A DNA stretch of 64,000 bases from Heliocidaris tuberculata (GCA_025618425.1 CM046833.1:3876298-3940297); one strand, 5' to 3'. Positions 10,776 to 22,648 are shown, numbered from the stretch's first letter. A program made the numbers and translations. Notes: generated by a model from the sequence alone, not told the origin.

Positions 10776-11566
10776 TAGACGCTAAAAAATGGGTATAAAT
10801 GTGAAAAGTAACTTAAAATTGAAATATCGTGGCAGTATATGTAGAAATTAATAGTTTGAAAATAAATAGAGAGAAGCATGGGAGAGGTTGGAAGAGCTAA
10901 AAATGATAGGGCTACACAAAGAGAGAGGAGAGAGAGAGAGTGAGTGTGTGTGTGTGTGTGTGTGTGTGGGTGTGTGGGTGTGTGTGTGTGTGTGTGACAG
11001 TTTGAGCAGAGAGAGTCTAAAGGGGAGAGAGGGGGATGTAAGAAGAATAAAGGGACAAGAGGAAAAACGAGAATTTGATTAATCCAGAGAGAAGGCTGAG
11101 AGAAGCAATTAAGACTCGAGCGCATGAGCTTTTCGGTGTCTTTATCAAAAATTATTCGTTTGGTTCTCGCACGCGCACTCTCTGTCAAATTATGAACAAA
11201 ACACTTGGTCTAGCTATTTGGAGCTTGTCCCGAACAGACACCCCTACAAGCCCATAAGGTATGAAGGCTTATAGAAACTAAGTGAGTGACAAAAGTGACA
11301 AAAAAGGCTATCAGCTCCGACTGGAGCCATCGTGTTTAGCCCCCAGAGCCCCACCCCCTTATCCCATATAATCTGACCTTTGCACAAAAATTTGTCAAAG
11401 GATCTAGGGAGAAGCATGCCTGTACATTACAAAACATGATAGAATGGCAAAAATTTCCTTCGGGAAGAGATTGTAAGACGCCCATAATAAAGCTGAGTAA
11501 AGTATTTCTCCTTAAAGCTCAAGGACCCAATTTTGTTTGATGGAAGAATTTTATATTAAGGCTGTA
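10776..11566. other. Intergenic DNA with GT/GA microsatellite
   Basis: Contains (GA)n and (GT)n tracts at about 10920-11000 and a CCCCAGAGCCCCACCCCC stretch near 11340 similar to one near 49590-49618. No gene supported. Confidence 0.5.
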
Positions 11567-11568
11567 TA

Positions 11569-13246
11569 CAGTGCGTCCCAGAAAAAACGAAACCGAGATT
11601 TAATTTATCGACGTTTAATCATATCTTAATCACAGTTATGATTAATAAATGACACATATTTGTAAAGCTTGGATCCTCTTCTTTCATTTTGATGCCACTC
11701 ATATGATACATACCTCACGCATGAGTGAATAAAGACAATATGAAGCAGGGCTACCAAAAGTCGTTTGGCCAACGATATCTAAATCTAAAAGAGATAATCA
11801 CATTTCTAGAAAGTTCATTTGCTGCCCTTTCATATGACACCTCGATCGGGGAAAATGAGCCAGGGATGACAAAGCTCTGTTTGTGTAAATTGATGCTCCA
11901 TGGTTTATTAAAGGCTCCCAGATTGTCCCCATTCTGTTACCAGAAATACTAGATGCTCTGTTGTTAACTGTATGGTCAAGTTGGTTAATGAAAACGTACC
12001 TCACTCACTCCATTTTGTTGACAATCAGCCATGCATGAAGTCTTTTATCTTGTTTGTTTATTGCGAGGACAGGCAGCCAGTGCAAACGGATTCGTTTTAA
12101 TTAATAAATCATGGAAATGCAAGCATCACTTTACACAACAGAGCTTTGTCATTCCTGGCTCATTTTTCCCAACTGAGGTGTCATATGAAAGGGCAGAAAA
12201 TGAACTTTCTAGAAATGTGATTATCTCTATGAAATTCAGATATCGTCGGCCAAACGACTTTTTGGTAGCCCTGCTCAGTGGCGAATCTAGGTATTCTGGC
12301 GCCCTGGGCTAACTATCAAACCTGCGCCCCCCCCCCCCCCTCCATGCCCAAACTCAGATTAATGAGCGTTTTTAATATAGAAATGATGGCACTACGTGAA
12401 AATGAGTTTTGATGCAAATAACCAGGGGTTGTTAGCCCAAATTTGATGAGTTATTGTATAAGCGAGGGAGCAACGCGACCAAGCGAAAGATATTTTTTTT
12501 TCCCTTTTCATCATAAAATTGAAATTTCTTATGTATTTTACCCTTACAAAAAAAAAATCAAAGGGAATACAGCGACCTAGCAATATATTTTTTTGTTGTT
12601 GAAATTTTCAACATTCCTATTTTGGGGGCGCAAAATGAATTAAAACCCTGAAGAAATATATTTAAAGAAGTAAGTAAGGCAATTGCAAGGCAAATTTATG
12701 GTATCTTTCGAATGTTCTACACTTTGAAAGTGTTTTTTATGCACTTATATCCCACCAGGAGGCGCAAAATTTAACAAGCTCCTTCCTCATGCAGGGGGAG
12801 GGGGCGGCAAAGCAACTAGAGTCAATTAATCGTAAATACTTTAAAAACGCCATTAGGGGCACGAAGTAACTAGATTTTGAACATAATTATACGAGGGAGC
12901 AATAGAAAAATTTTGCATTTCAAATCCTATAAAATACAATTTTTTATGCATTTTGTCTTGTATTTCTCCCCCTTTTCTTTCTCTCTTTTTCGTTTTTTTT
13001 TTGCGCCCCCTTTCAAGTGCCGCCCAGGGCATGTGCCCCCTCTGCCCCTGCTCCGTAGATACGCCACTGGCCCTGCTTCATATTGTCTTTATTCACTCAT
13101 GCGTGAAGTGTGTATCATATGAGTGGCATCATAGGAAAGAAGAGGGAACAAGCTTTACAAATATGTGTCATTTATTAATCATAATTGTGATTAAGATTGA
13201 TCAAACATCGATAAATCTCGGTTTCGTTTTTTTCTGGGACGCACTG
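11569..13246. mobile_element. Tc1/mariner-type fold-back element carrying a hAT insertion
   Basis: The ends CAGTGCGTCCCAGAAAAAAC and inverse are bordered by TA (11567-11568, 13247-13248). Two arms of several hundred bases are inverted copies: AAAGTCGTTTGGCCAACGAT and CCTCACTCACTCCATT-type landmarks recur around a short centre near 11960-12040. The right arm is split at 12275 by a 794-bp hAT-type element. No intact transposase; the small frames inside are shadows of the arms. It is related to the element at 9569-10773 by its ends only. Confidence 0.85.
12276..13069. mobile_element. hAT-type non-autonomous element with 8-bp target duplication
   Basis: Ends CAGTGGCGAATC and TACGCCACTG, flanked by the direct repeat GCCCTGCT (12268-12275 and 13070-13077). 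The empty site exists in the other arm of the host fold-back, where GCCCTGCT occurs once in inverse orientation. An 8-bp duplication and CAGTG termini are hAT hallmarks. It includes poly-C near 12328-12341 and words such as GCGCCC and GGGGGCGCAAAATG. No transposase ORF. Confidence 0.85.
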
Positions 13247-13248
13247 TA

Positions 13249-13708
13249 TATACACCATATATAATTTTATGAAGAATTTATTTTGTTCTCTTTCCATCGA
13301 GTGTAAGAGTAATATATATAACCGCCCTTTGACCCCCCCCCCCCCCCCCCGGAATAAAATGCAGTGGGTGGAAAAAACTCTTATTTCAATTCAGTTTGAA
13401 TTACATATAATATCATGTAGAATCTACTTCTTTTTTTCTTTTTTTTGCTTGTCAGAGAATTTTGGAGGCAAATGCCTCCCCCCCCCCCCACCTTTTTGAA
13501 TAACCTTTCTTTTTTTCTTTTTCTTTTTTTGCTTGTCAGAGAATTTTAGAGGCGAATGTCCCCCCCCCCCCCCCCAATTTCAAAATGGATTTGCGCCACT
13601 GCTGTAGATAACTTTGACATATGCTAATTCAAGACCTTCAAATCCCTTTATCTATACTCCCTACTGTCTTAACTACTCTACGCCTTTTTAACGAGAGAGG
13701 GTGCTAGA
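13249..13708. other. Poly-C-rich relics of hAT-type elements
   Basis: Poly-C runs at about 13333-13350, 13479-13489 and 13560-13575. The module TTTGCTTGTCAGAGAATTTT occurs twice (near 13445 and 13527) and again in the hAT elements near 45550-45650. The right end GCGCCACTG near 13595 matches that family. Left boundary unclear. Confidence 0.5.
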
Positions 13709-14165
13709 CCGCTAGGGCCAGAGCTATCCATAAAGAGAGTCCTGACACTGGAGGTCGCTTCTGATTGGTCAGTCATTTCATGGAGCTTCAAAAAGTTCCC
13801 TCTCATAGAGAATGTACGTGAAAGGGAACTATTGGGAGCTCCATGATCCGCCATGTTTTAAACAAAGATCGCGTACGCGCAGGCTTATTATGCGCGTGTC
13901 ACAACTCTCTCTATCAACGCGCTCTGGCTAGGGCCACAGCTATCCATACAGAGAGTCCTGACACTGGAGGTCGCTTCTGATTGGTCAGTCATTTCATGGA
14001 GCTTCAAAAAGTTCCCTCTCATAGAGAATGTACGTGAAAGGGAACTATTGGGAGCTCCATGATCCGCCATGTTTTAAACAAAGACCGCGTACGCGCATGC
14101 TTATTATGCGCGTGTCACAACTCTCTCTATCAACGCGCTCTGGCTAGGGCTAGAGCTATACATAC
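13709..14165. repeat. Tandem duplication of a 216-bp hairpin-bearing unit
   Basis: Two nearly identical 216-bp units start at GCTAGGGCC (about 13710 and 13926), with a third partial start near 14142. Each holds an imperfect stem formed by GGAGCTTCAAAAAGTTCCCT and AGGGAACTATTGGGAGCTCC, a TGATTGGTCAGTCA (inverted CCAAT) motif and a GCGTACGCGCA palindrome-like stretch. Probably a MITE duplicated in tandem. Confidence 0.75.
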
Positions 14166-14333
14166 AACGCGCTCTGGCTATATGGCTATGATTGTCAGAG
14201 AAATTTATGCAACGAGTTTGGACAACTCGATTTAACTTGGACACAATACGGCACATATCTTGTATATGAGTTCGTCAAACTCTGTATATAGATGGCTCTG
14301 ATGACCATCAGAGTCATCTATCATGATACTCTC

Positions 14334-14468
14334 AGAGGCGGCGGAACGTCAGGCTCGGACAATGCCAGTGGGAGGGCAGCTTTTGTTTGGCCGACAAGTG
14401 GTGCCACCCCCCCCCCCCCCCCCCCCGGCCCCACTTCTATTGTCCGAGCCCGACGTTCCGCCGTCTCT
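14334..14468. mobile_element. Small inverted-repeat element with poly-C loop
   Basis: Left arm AGAGGCGGCGGAACGTC then GGCTCGGACAAT. The right arm is the inverse (ATTGTCCGAGCC, GACGTTCCGCCGTCTCT). The loop has a poly-C run at about 14407-14426. It sits beside a separate perfect-looking hairpin at 14290-14321 (TAGATGGCTCTGATG and inverse). No ORF. Confidence 0.75.
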
Positions 14469-14469
14469 G

Positions 14470-16646
14470 TATACTCTGATGAGCATAATTATGCACAAAG
14501 GTTGAAGCTGTATTTTAACTGTGCACAAATTATTTCACAGACTACATGTATGTGACTTTCAGTCAACATAGGTGGATCCTCAAGTGAAAAACAGCCCTCC
14601 TTTCCGACAAACATAAACCAGTCGATCTTTAGAGAGTCATGCTTAAAAAAGACTTCTTACTATTTATTAAAGGCTATTTATTTTTAAACTCACTTCAGAC
14701 TGACGGCTGTCATCATCATCGTCATCATCATAATCCCAATGAATCATATTCATATCATTATCAAGATCACTACCCTTGCTCACTTCTATAGTTATTCACA
14801 GAAAGTAGACTCAGATCAAACAGATAAAACCCTCTTGTATTTTTCCCAACAAGCCATAATAACCATCCCCCCTTCCCCTCTCTCATTTCCATTTTAATTT
14901 AATTGTATTTTATCTTCAATGATGAATACATTTCTATCTCAAAATTTATCAAATGGAAACCCAATGCTGGGACTGATTTTTTATTCAGGTAATGAAATAA
15001 AATGTATGGAAGCTCATGATGACAACATGTTTTAAGTCTCCTTTTTCAGTTTGCGAAGGGGAAGCAAAGTCTGACACATCCGCTTTCAGGACATTCTTTC
15101 TTTCTTTTTTAATTCCAGTATTTAAAAAAAATCACATGTTACATTCCCTCAAATGATAATCAGTCATACCTCTAGAACTAGAAGATCACGCACAGATATA
15201 TTTGTACCAGTAACTGCCGGATTGCAAAAAAAAATCCTACAAATCTTGCAAGAAACATTGCCCTCGTTCTCGGTTCGGACAATAATTTCAGTTTGGGCAA
15301 TATTATGCGGTACATGCCATTTGTTTTGCAACATAGCAAATATTGATTCCTCTGTGATTATAATACACCTGTCCGTCGTTTTTTTTTTTTTTCCTTTCTT
15401 TCTTTCTTGTTTTCTTTCTTTCTTTCTTTCGTGCATAAGCATTGAATAATGACGAATTATCGTGTTTAAAAGGAAGGTAGAGTTTGTACTTTTTTTCTGT
15501 TTTAAGGCTAGCAGATCACCAGACGGTGACACGACATTTGCTCCTCCGTCTATATCTCGAAAGGTCAAAGGTTAAGGTCAAGGTCATGATTTGGTTTTTG
15601 TTAAGGATAATGTGAAGATTAGGATTAGGGTTAGGGTTAGGTTTAGGTTTAGGATTAACATGGCAAAGTTAGACCGGAGCAATTGTCGCAGGAGCATGGA
15701 ACCCACCAGACACAGTCATGGCCTACATGACCTAAGACAAAAGAACTGACAAAACGAGCAAAGACAACTGAAATCACCATCTTGAGAGCTGGGTGTGTCG
15801 GTGACCCAAATCATGATACGATTTGATATTTGCCTCCAAACTGTTTACATGGTTTGCATACAATCTAAGAGAGGCAATGCTCATAAGCTACCGAGAAAAG
15901 GGCGCATGAAAATGACCACACCCAGAGAAGACTTGACAGATACCTTAATTGCGCCATTGCCAAGACATTTCCATAGAGGATATGCGCGCCACTGTCAGAG
16001 AAGTTGGTTATAATTAGAAATTGAAATTGAAATTGAAATTGAAATTGAAATTGAAAAATGAGAAGGGTTAATGAAAGTGAATTCCAGTATGTTCATCACA
16101 AGAAACTGACTATTAAATGGAGACTAGAACAGAGATTTATTAAGTTTGCAACTGACAAACCTAAAAGTGGCCCACTCCGCATTTTCTTTTTGCATATACA
16201 TGTATGTTGCAATACGTATAGTCATTCAAATGTTGAACTTCATTGACCTATCCATCAATATTTTGTTGGAATATAACATCAATTATAAGCCTAACACATG
16301 ACAAAAACAGATCACAATGTATCATGAGCAGAGCATTAACATAAACAAAAACAAAATCGAAATACTCATAACTGATCAACTACACATGGACTTTCCTGAA
16401 ATATAAATTATCAGATTATGTACAAGTATAGTGTAATGTGATGAGAAAAAGATTTTGTTTGTTTGTTTGAGTTTAAAGGCGCTTCTCATTCGTGTGAATA
16501 TTTGCGCCTTAGTATACATGTGCCTAATAATAGGCCTAAAAGTACAATTTAAAGGTTACCACGTTAAACAATATCGCAAAAAACCCGGCAAATCCTTTTA
16601 TTAGAGCGTCTGCTTTGAGTGACATTATAATCTCTCCAAACTGTTT
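14470..16646. other. Intergenic DNA with microsatellites; no gene seen
   Basis: Holds (TTTC)n near 15390-15430, a telomere-core element (15537-15698) and a (GAAATT)n run at about 16018-16056, which looks like the tail of a retroposon. Open frames here lack family features. Confidence 0.5.
15537..15698. mobile_element. Inverted-end element with telomere-like core (copy 2)
   Basis: The right end reads CCGGAGCAATTGTCGCAGGA then GCATG, matching the ends of 46640-46839. The core is TTAGGGTTAGGGTTAGGTTT-like. The left end is decayed (TTTGCTCCTCCGTC). Confidence 0.55.
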
Positions 16647-17043
16647 GGCCGGAATTCACAAAGGTGGTTTCAATTCAGACCATGGTTTATGCAGATTTCG
16701 TGGTATAAATACGCTTGATTCAGAGCGTATAGACTTAAAAAGGTCCAATAATGAACGTGCGCCGGTCGCGCGTGGTAAGCAAAAGCGCTAAATTTTCTTG
16801 CCATGGTTCAGACCATGGTTTATGTAAATTCAGACAATGGTTTATTTAATGATTAATCTAAATAAACCATGGTCTGAACCATATGGCAACAAGCGTGAAT
16901 TTAGCGCTTTTGCAAACCAGGCGCGACCGACGCGCGTTCATTATTGGATCTTTTTAAGTGTACGCGCTATATCAAGCGTATTTATACCACGAAATCTGCA
17001 TAAACCATGGTCTAAATTGAAACCACCTTTGTGAATTCCGGCC
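16647..17043. mobile_element. 397-bp palindromic fold-back element
   Basis: Arms of nearly 200 bp each, beginning GGCCGGAATTCACAAAGGTG and ending with its inverse, pair almost end to end. CCATGGTTTATG/CATAAACCATGG recurs in the arms. There are scattered mismatches and no ORF. The central loop is short (about 16835-16865). Confidence 0.85.
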
Positions 17044-17120
17044 TATGTTTCCAAACTTATATAAGTATCTCACGCAAGGCATTTTTTCAATATCTTTTCT
17101 TTGCTTTAATTTGTTTGAAA

Positions 17121-17484
17121 TTAAAGAGTTTTCGAATGTGTCAACGTGAACGCCGTCCTGGCCTAGATCCTCCCAGCTACAATGGACTGCTTTCTGTTAA
17201 CTGCATACAAAGTAGGTGAAGCGTAGCCTATCCGATATGCGTCGGGCTTCCTGGCAAGTCTAATTCGCGTTACGTAACCTAATCGCGAGCTAACGCCCTC
17301 GCCGACTGTCCGTCTCCATAACGCGATTAGCATATAGGCTAGGTACAGGTGAAGCGAGGGATCGGAGAAGCCATGCGCCAGTGGACGGGTGAGCCGTTCT
17401 AGCTTGCACAAAGCGCGGTATGCAGTTAACACTAGCAGTCCTTTGTAGCTGCGCTGCGCTGGCCTACATTCGAAAACTCTCTAA
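17121..17484. mobile_element. Inverted-repeat element with AGAGTTTTCGAATG ends
   Basis: TTAAAGAGTTTTCGAATGTG at the left is mirrored by CATTCGAAAACTCTCTAA at the right. The interior is CG-rich and contains GTTAACTGCATAC/GCAGTTAAC in inverted positions. It is followed by a (CGTA)n run at about 17491-17514. Confidence 0.65.
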
Positions 17485-18205
17485 TGACACACGTACGCAC
17501 GTACGTACGTACGTACAAAGGCGTGTACTGAAAAAAGTATTTATGTATTCGTGAAGCCAAAGAGTTTAATACGAAGAGTGCTCAGTCCCGAAATAAAGCA
17601 CGCGTATATATCGTGGTAGGCCTACATGCTCTATCAAGATGTTTGTATATTTTATTTTCTTTATTTTTTTTCTTCTTCTGTACATCGCTTTTGTTAAAGC
17701 TGTAAAGGGCATAATCTTGATAGTGTCCCTTCAAATACAAACTTATGTCCCAAAACAGATAGGAATCAACATACTCTAACTGCACCATGGAGGAGAGGGA
17801 GAGAGTTGGGAGGGGGGCTAGGAGAGATGTTTGTATTTTTGTTAAAGTTATTTGCTGTGAAATTTCTATAAATATTTATGTGATGGGGGGGGGGGGGGGT
17901 CCAAACATGTTCCCTGATATTAAGCTTTATACATATGAGCAAACACTGCGATATCTGACGGGAATGTCGAGAAAAGTAAAAAAAAAACAAACAAACAAAA
18001 AACATAAAAAATAAAAAATAAACAAAATAAAATGCTATCTTTATTTTTCTAAATCAGAATATTTCATTATCATGATTTATGTAAATTTTCGGGATTATAG
18101 ACGTATAATGTAATCTGTTGGCCTTATGTTAAAAGTCAAGACAGAAAAGGCTTTATTAAAATGAGATTGCATGCGAGCAATTCCTTAAATATAAAGATTA
18201 ATTAA

Positions 18206-18470
18206 GAGTGGCGTATCCAAGATTCTCTTATTTTTATTGGTGGCATATCCAGGAATGCATGTGCCCTACGTGCCACCCAAAACCTAATCTAACATATCTT
18301 AGTTACACATCGAATGAAAGGAAATGTGTGCCTCCCCGGCACAGAAGGAACATGAAAAATGTGACTTTTTTTTCCTTGCTCGTCTGAAAATTCAGAATAG
18401 ACAGCGTCTGATGATTTTTTTGTTCGTCAAGCGTGAGCCCCCCCCCTGCATTCCTGGATACGCCACCAAT
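18206..18470. mobile_element. hAT-type element relic (GGCATATCC / GGATACGCCACC)
   Basis: TTGGTGGCATATCCAGGAAT near 18237 is inverted at the right as ATTCCTGGATACGCCACCAA, with a poly-C run between. Belongs by layout to the CAGTGGCGGATC family of the window; exact ends uncertain. Confidence 0.6.
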
Positions 18471-18660
18471 ATAAATAACTTACAGTAAGTTATTTGTAAT
18501 ATTTTGCTGTAGCAGTTTGAGACGACAGGCGAAGAAAACAGTATAGGGCTATTTTTAATTGAATTAACTAGTAACCAAGCAGCTGATGATATAATTTATT
18601 TATCACCAGTCCTATTCTGTCTTTGTTGGAATATCCCATTCCTTTTGCCCCAGCCCTCTT

Positions 18661-18699
<39 letters not shown>

Positions 18700-18905
18700 T
18701 ACCTCCCCCTCTCACAGGCTTTCATTTTCTAATAATCTCTTATTCTCTTATTCTCTCTTACAACCGATCTATGAAAATTACTCCAATAGAAATGAGGACA
18801 AAATAATGATCTCTTATTGTTTTTTTTCCCCCTTCAATCTTTCAATTTAATGAGATCGACCACCAACACCATGCAATCCCATTCTTCACACCCATGACAG
18901 AATAG

Positions 18906-19063
18906 CAGGCACGGATCCAGGGGGGGGGGGGCGAATCCACCGCGCCCCCTTTTGGAACCCAACTGGCATACCTTAAGTACACAATAAAACAAAATTTGCC
19001 TCTTTAACTGTGTATTTTTCGGCTCTGTGCCCCCTCCTCTACAAAATCTTGGATCCGCCCCTG
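18906..19063. mobile_element. hAT-type element, GGATCC family
   Basis: Left CAGGCACGGATCCAGG, then poly-G; right GGATCCGCCCCTG. GAATAG is repeated directly at both outer edges. 158 bp, non-coding. Confidence 0.65.
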
Positions 19064-19257
19064 GAATAGGAATTACATTCTTTTGAAATACAAACTACAG
19101 GTATACACGGACTCTGGCCTAAAATGTAAATAAAACCGGATCGAGCAACATTAGTTTGGGAGCCTACGAGGCTAACAATGTTGGTCTATTAACCCTCCGA
19201 GAAAACTTGAAAAAAAGCCCACCCCGCAAGACTGACGCGACAGTCCGGGCATGGACG

Positions 19258-19577
19258 AGTGGCGGATTTAGGGGGGGGGGTGCAATCCCGGCCCATGCCC
19301 CTCCCCTTTTTTAAAAGAAAATCATACATCATTGTCCCCGGGCCCTTTTTTTTTATTGCTTTGGAGGGCCGGCGAGAAGATGAAAAAAAATTCTTTCCAC
19401 CCCTCTCCCCCCCCCCCCCCCCCCCCCCACTGAGCAACTTTTCGAGGAATGGTGAGAAGAAAAAAAATACGAATCTCCCTTCAAGCAGTTCCAAAAAGTT
19501 GACAGCCCTGCATTTGTGCCCTCCCCCCCCCCCTTTTTTTTTTTTTTTTTTTTTACTACATCCTGCATTCGCCCCTG
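19258..19577. mobile_element. hAT-type element, GGATCC family, with long poly-C
   Basis: Left AGTGGCGGATTTAGG followed by poly-G; right ATTCGCCCCTG. CATGGAC is repeated directly just outside each end (about 19250-19256 and 19579-19585). Poly-C at about 19407-19428 and poly-T at about 19534-19554. The repetitive open frames across it are not genes. Confidence 0.7.
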
Positions 19578-20177
19578 TCATGGACTGTCAGTGTCAGACT
19601 CATATCCATAATAGGGTTCAGAAGCCCCCTCCCACTACATTGTCGGTCTCGTTGGCTGAAGCCAAAGTAAACGACGATCAGCAAGTAAAAAACTTTGATG
19701 AGCCAAGTTTGAGGAGAACACCTTTTGCAAACTGACAGCATTCCATCGGCAACGTCACCACCTCCATCAGGATCGCAGAGGGGTAAGACCTAGCAAACCT
19801 GGAGCTAGACACCTTGTCGGTCTCTATTCAGCTCAGCTATTTCATGCTGATTGCATGATCTCACATCAGTCATTTTGGCTAGGCGTAATTCGGTGGTAGA
19901 ACATTGATTATATGAATTTATGAATTTAATACATTGAATTTTGCCTCTGGTACATTAGAAATATAATAGTGAACTGGAATTTAGTGAGAGTTTCTTCTAA
20001 TACCGGCTAGGCTGGGCCCCTGGGCGGGCGGGCGTATGTCTGCTACATGGTCGTCTGCTAGCGCACGATCTTATTGGATGTCGTCGATCTCACGTGATCG
20101 ATACTATACGCCCACATTACGTCATCAATAACAACAAACGGTTTCACGCGTTATATGACAAATTATTTTTTTCTTTT
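19578..20177. other. Intergenic DNA; no gene seen
   Basis: Unique-looking sequence with GGGCGGGCGGGCG near 20021 and no credible exon. Confidence 0.45.
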
Positions 20178-21400
20178 TGTCAAAAGCATGCATATTCCCG
20201 GGGATTTATGCGGGGTTTAATGGACTCATCAAGCCTTAATTATACCCTTTCAGAGCTTTAAATTTCATGTAAATCACATTTTTCTTCATTTCAAATAAAT
20301 ACTAGGTGAATTAAAATCATTTCAAAACCCTAGTTTTCATGTGTTAACCTATGGGAGCTGGAAGGCCAAAAGCATGCATATTCCCGGGGATTTATGCGAG
20401 GTTTAATTACTGGACTCATCGAGCCTTAATTATACATTTTCAGAGCTTTAAATTTCATGTAAATCACAGCTAGTTTTTATATTTTCAAATAAAAACTATG
20501 GGAATTATAATCATCCTAATATTCCTTGTTTCCGCGTGTAAACCTATGGCAGGCGAGACTTTTTTAGCATGCATATTCCCCGGGATTTATGTGGGGTCTT
20601 CAATTTTTTTAGCCTTCAGTAAGCTTGTTCAAAGCCTCAAATTACATGTAAATAACAGTTTTTACATTTTCAAATAAAAACTATGGGAATTATAATCATC
20701 CTAAAATTCCTTGTTTTTGCGTGTAAACCTATGGCAGGCGAGACTTTTGGGGGGTCAAAAACCAGTGGCGGATCTACGGGGGGGGGGGGTTTAGGGGGTT
20801 TAAACCCCCCCCCCCTTGGGCTGCCAAGTAAACATTTAATGTGCATAGGAAAAAAAGAGAATAAAAAGAGAAAAAAATAGAGCATGCAAGTATGCTTAAA
20901 ATCGCAAGCTGGCAAACCTAAAAATGAAAAATCTCCCTACTGTGGGAGGGGGGTATCCCCCCTCCCACACCCTCCCCCCTCGCTCGCTTCACTCGCTCGG
21001 GCTCGGTCGCTACGCTCCTTCGCAATACCCAGCTCATGATCAGCCCCTGAAACCCCCCCTTGGAAAAAAGCTAGATCCGCCCCTGAAAACATGCATATTC
21101 CCTGGGATTTATGCGGGGTCTGTTCGACTAGTTGAGACTTAATCATACATTTTCAGAGGTGTAAATTTTATGTAAGTCACATTTTTCAAAATTTTAAGTT
21201 AATTTTGAGCCATCCGATCAATCTTGTTCAGAGTCTCAAATTACATGTAAGCCACATTTACATGAAATTCAAGGAAATACCAGAGGAACTATTTCTTAAA
21301 ATCCATGTTTTCTTGTGTTCCCTATGGCAGATGATTATGTCAAAAAGCAGGCATGATCCCGGGGATTCATAGTGGCATTTATTGATAATAAAGGTTCAAT
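20178..21400. repeat. Satellite-like tandem array, roughly 190-bp unit, with an insertion
   Basis: Units begin with AGCATGCATATTCCCGGGGA and contain TTTCATGTAAATCACA and a GTGTTAACCTATGG-like end. Starts are visible near 20186, 20372 and 20567; the unit beginning near 20745 is cut by a hAT-type element (20763-21085) and resumes at 21086; a more decayed unit starts near 21342. Divergence between units is substantial. No coding. Confidence 0.8.
20763..21085. mobile_element. hAT-type element inserted in the satellite array
   Basis: Left CAGTGGCGGATCTACG, right TAGATCCGCCCCTG, with AAAAC repeated directly at both edges. It includes poly-G and poly-C runs near 20780-20815. The satellite unit resumes exactly after it. 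Confidence 0.75.
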
Positions 21401-21909
21401 AAATGTTTTTTGAACTATCCATCCTTTCTCTCATGCAAAAATCAGACTTGAAAAAGATAGAGTAAGATATGAGACATCTTTTCACGTGTTATACCTATGG
21501 CGAACGTATTTTTCCGAGTCTTTTTTAACACAGCAATTTACGTCCGAATGTACTACGGAAGTAGGTGGAGTAATCTGTCTTGATACTATTAAAAGTCTAA
21601 TTTGGTGAATTATGAATATGAAGCGATCGTCATTTCGTGATTTAAGGACTGAAACCCAAACGACTAATTTGGAAGCTTGATTGGTAATACATCGTGTTGA
21701 TTTATGGTATGTGATCGACTTTTGTTTCTTTAACTGGAAATGAATGAATAGCTTCATGATTTGAGATTATTGTAACATACAGTAGATCTACTACAAAATT
21801 ACCAACAAAACAGTGTCTCATCATGGCTTTTTTGCTCTTTTTTTTAGCCTTCAGGCCCACGTACAAGGATCCACGTCTAACTTTTAACTTGGTTGTTTCT
21901 CGCGCGGAT
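21401..21909. other. Intergenic DNA; no gene seen
   Basis: AT-rich; no repeat or exon recognised. Confidence 0.45.
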
Positions 21910-22241
21910 CCGGGCTAACTCGGCACTAGGGCGAACTCGGCCTTTGCGGAAAATCGCGGCTGAGTACGAGTGAGCAAAGAGAGTTAAATTGATCGCAAAC
22001 ACTTGTGTTGAATTTCACATTAATTACACATTTAAAAACACTTAAATTGAAATCATTTGATATCATTGTGTAAAATGATTAGCAAAGAAGTAGATCTAGA
22101 CTAATAGACTCTAAGTAATGTTGAAAATTTGAAGAAGTAAAATTATACAAAACATGAAATTTAAGGCTAAAAAAGGGTACGGTACGTAGCGTGGACTTCA
22201 ACTCTTGAAACATAGTCACCGCGCAGTGCCGAGTTAGCCCG
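21910..22241. mobile_element. Fold-back element with CCGGGCTAACTCGGC ends, copy 1
   Basis: Left CCGGGCTAACTCGGCACTAG is inverted at the right as GTGCCGAGTTAGCCCG. The interior is AT-rich and non-coding. A larger relative lies at 22649-23443. Confidence 0.7.
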
Positions 22242-22648
22242 ACCCCTTTCCCCCTATCCTATGGTTATGAACACTCGTAGTCGAATCCGGGCCACTCACG
22301 GGACCATCACCATGATCACTATATGGAGCTGTGTCAATTTTGTCCTGTCACGACCTCAGAGTTGAAGAGGTAACGTAAAAACACTAATATAATCTGCGAA
22401 ATTTTGAGAAAATGCTTCCTTCTACATTTTAGAATGATAGAACATCTAATTTCATGCCAGATCCTTTGATAGGATCTTTATCATCTTGATGAAGTGAAAT
22501 TTTCAGGCTGTTTTTGGTCGGTGATCTTGCTCCTCTGCCGCACACATATGTGCAAGATATCACACACTTGCTATGGGAGGCAATTGCTCACGGTATGAAG
22601 GTACAGAGTGCGAGGTTAATATATTAACCTCGCATAAGTGTGAGTGAA

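Larger units (their letters stand above)
17515..19249. other. Intergenic DNA with hAT-type relics and CT tract
   Basis: Contains a poly-G run near 17885-17899, two poly-C/G-bearing elements ending in GGATCC/GCCACC motifs (about 18206-18470 and 18906-19063), and (CT)n at 18661-18696. No gene supported. Confidence 0.5.

Noticed and set aside
10724..11188. 154-codon minus-strand frame with His/Thr runs
   Set aside because: Made by the (GT)n/(GA)n microsatellite and the end of a mariner-type element.
15600..15655. Telomere-like repeats as evidence of a chromosome end or fusion
   Set aside because: Tracts are very short, degenerate and bounded by the ends of a recurrent element, so an element origin is simpler.
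19189..19735. Overlapping frames of 130-158 codons
   Set aside because: They run through poly-C, poly-G and poly-T of a hAT-type element and have no domain.
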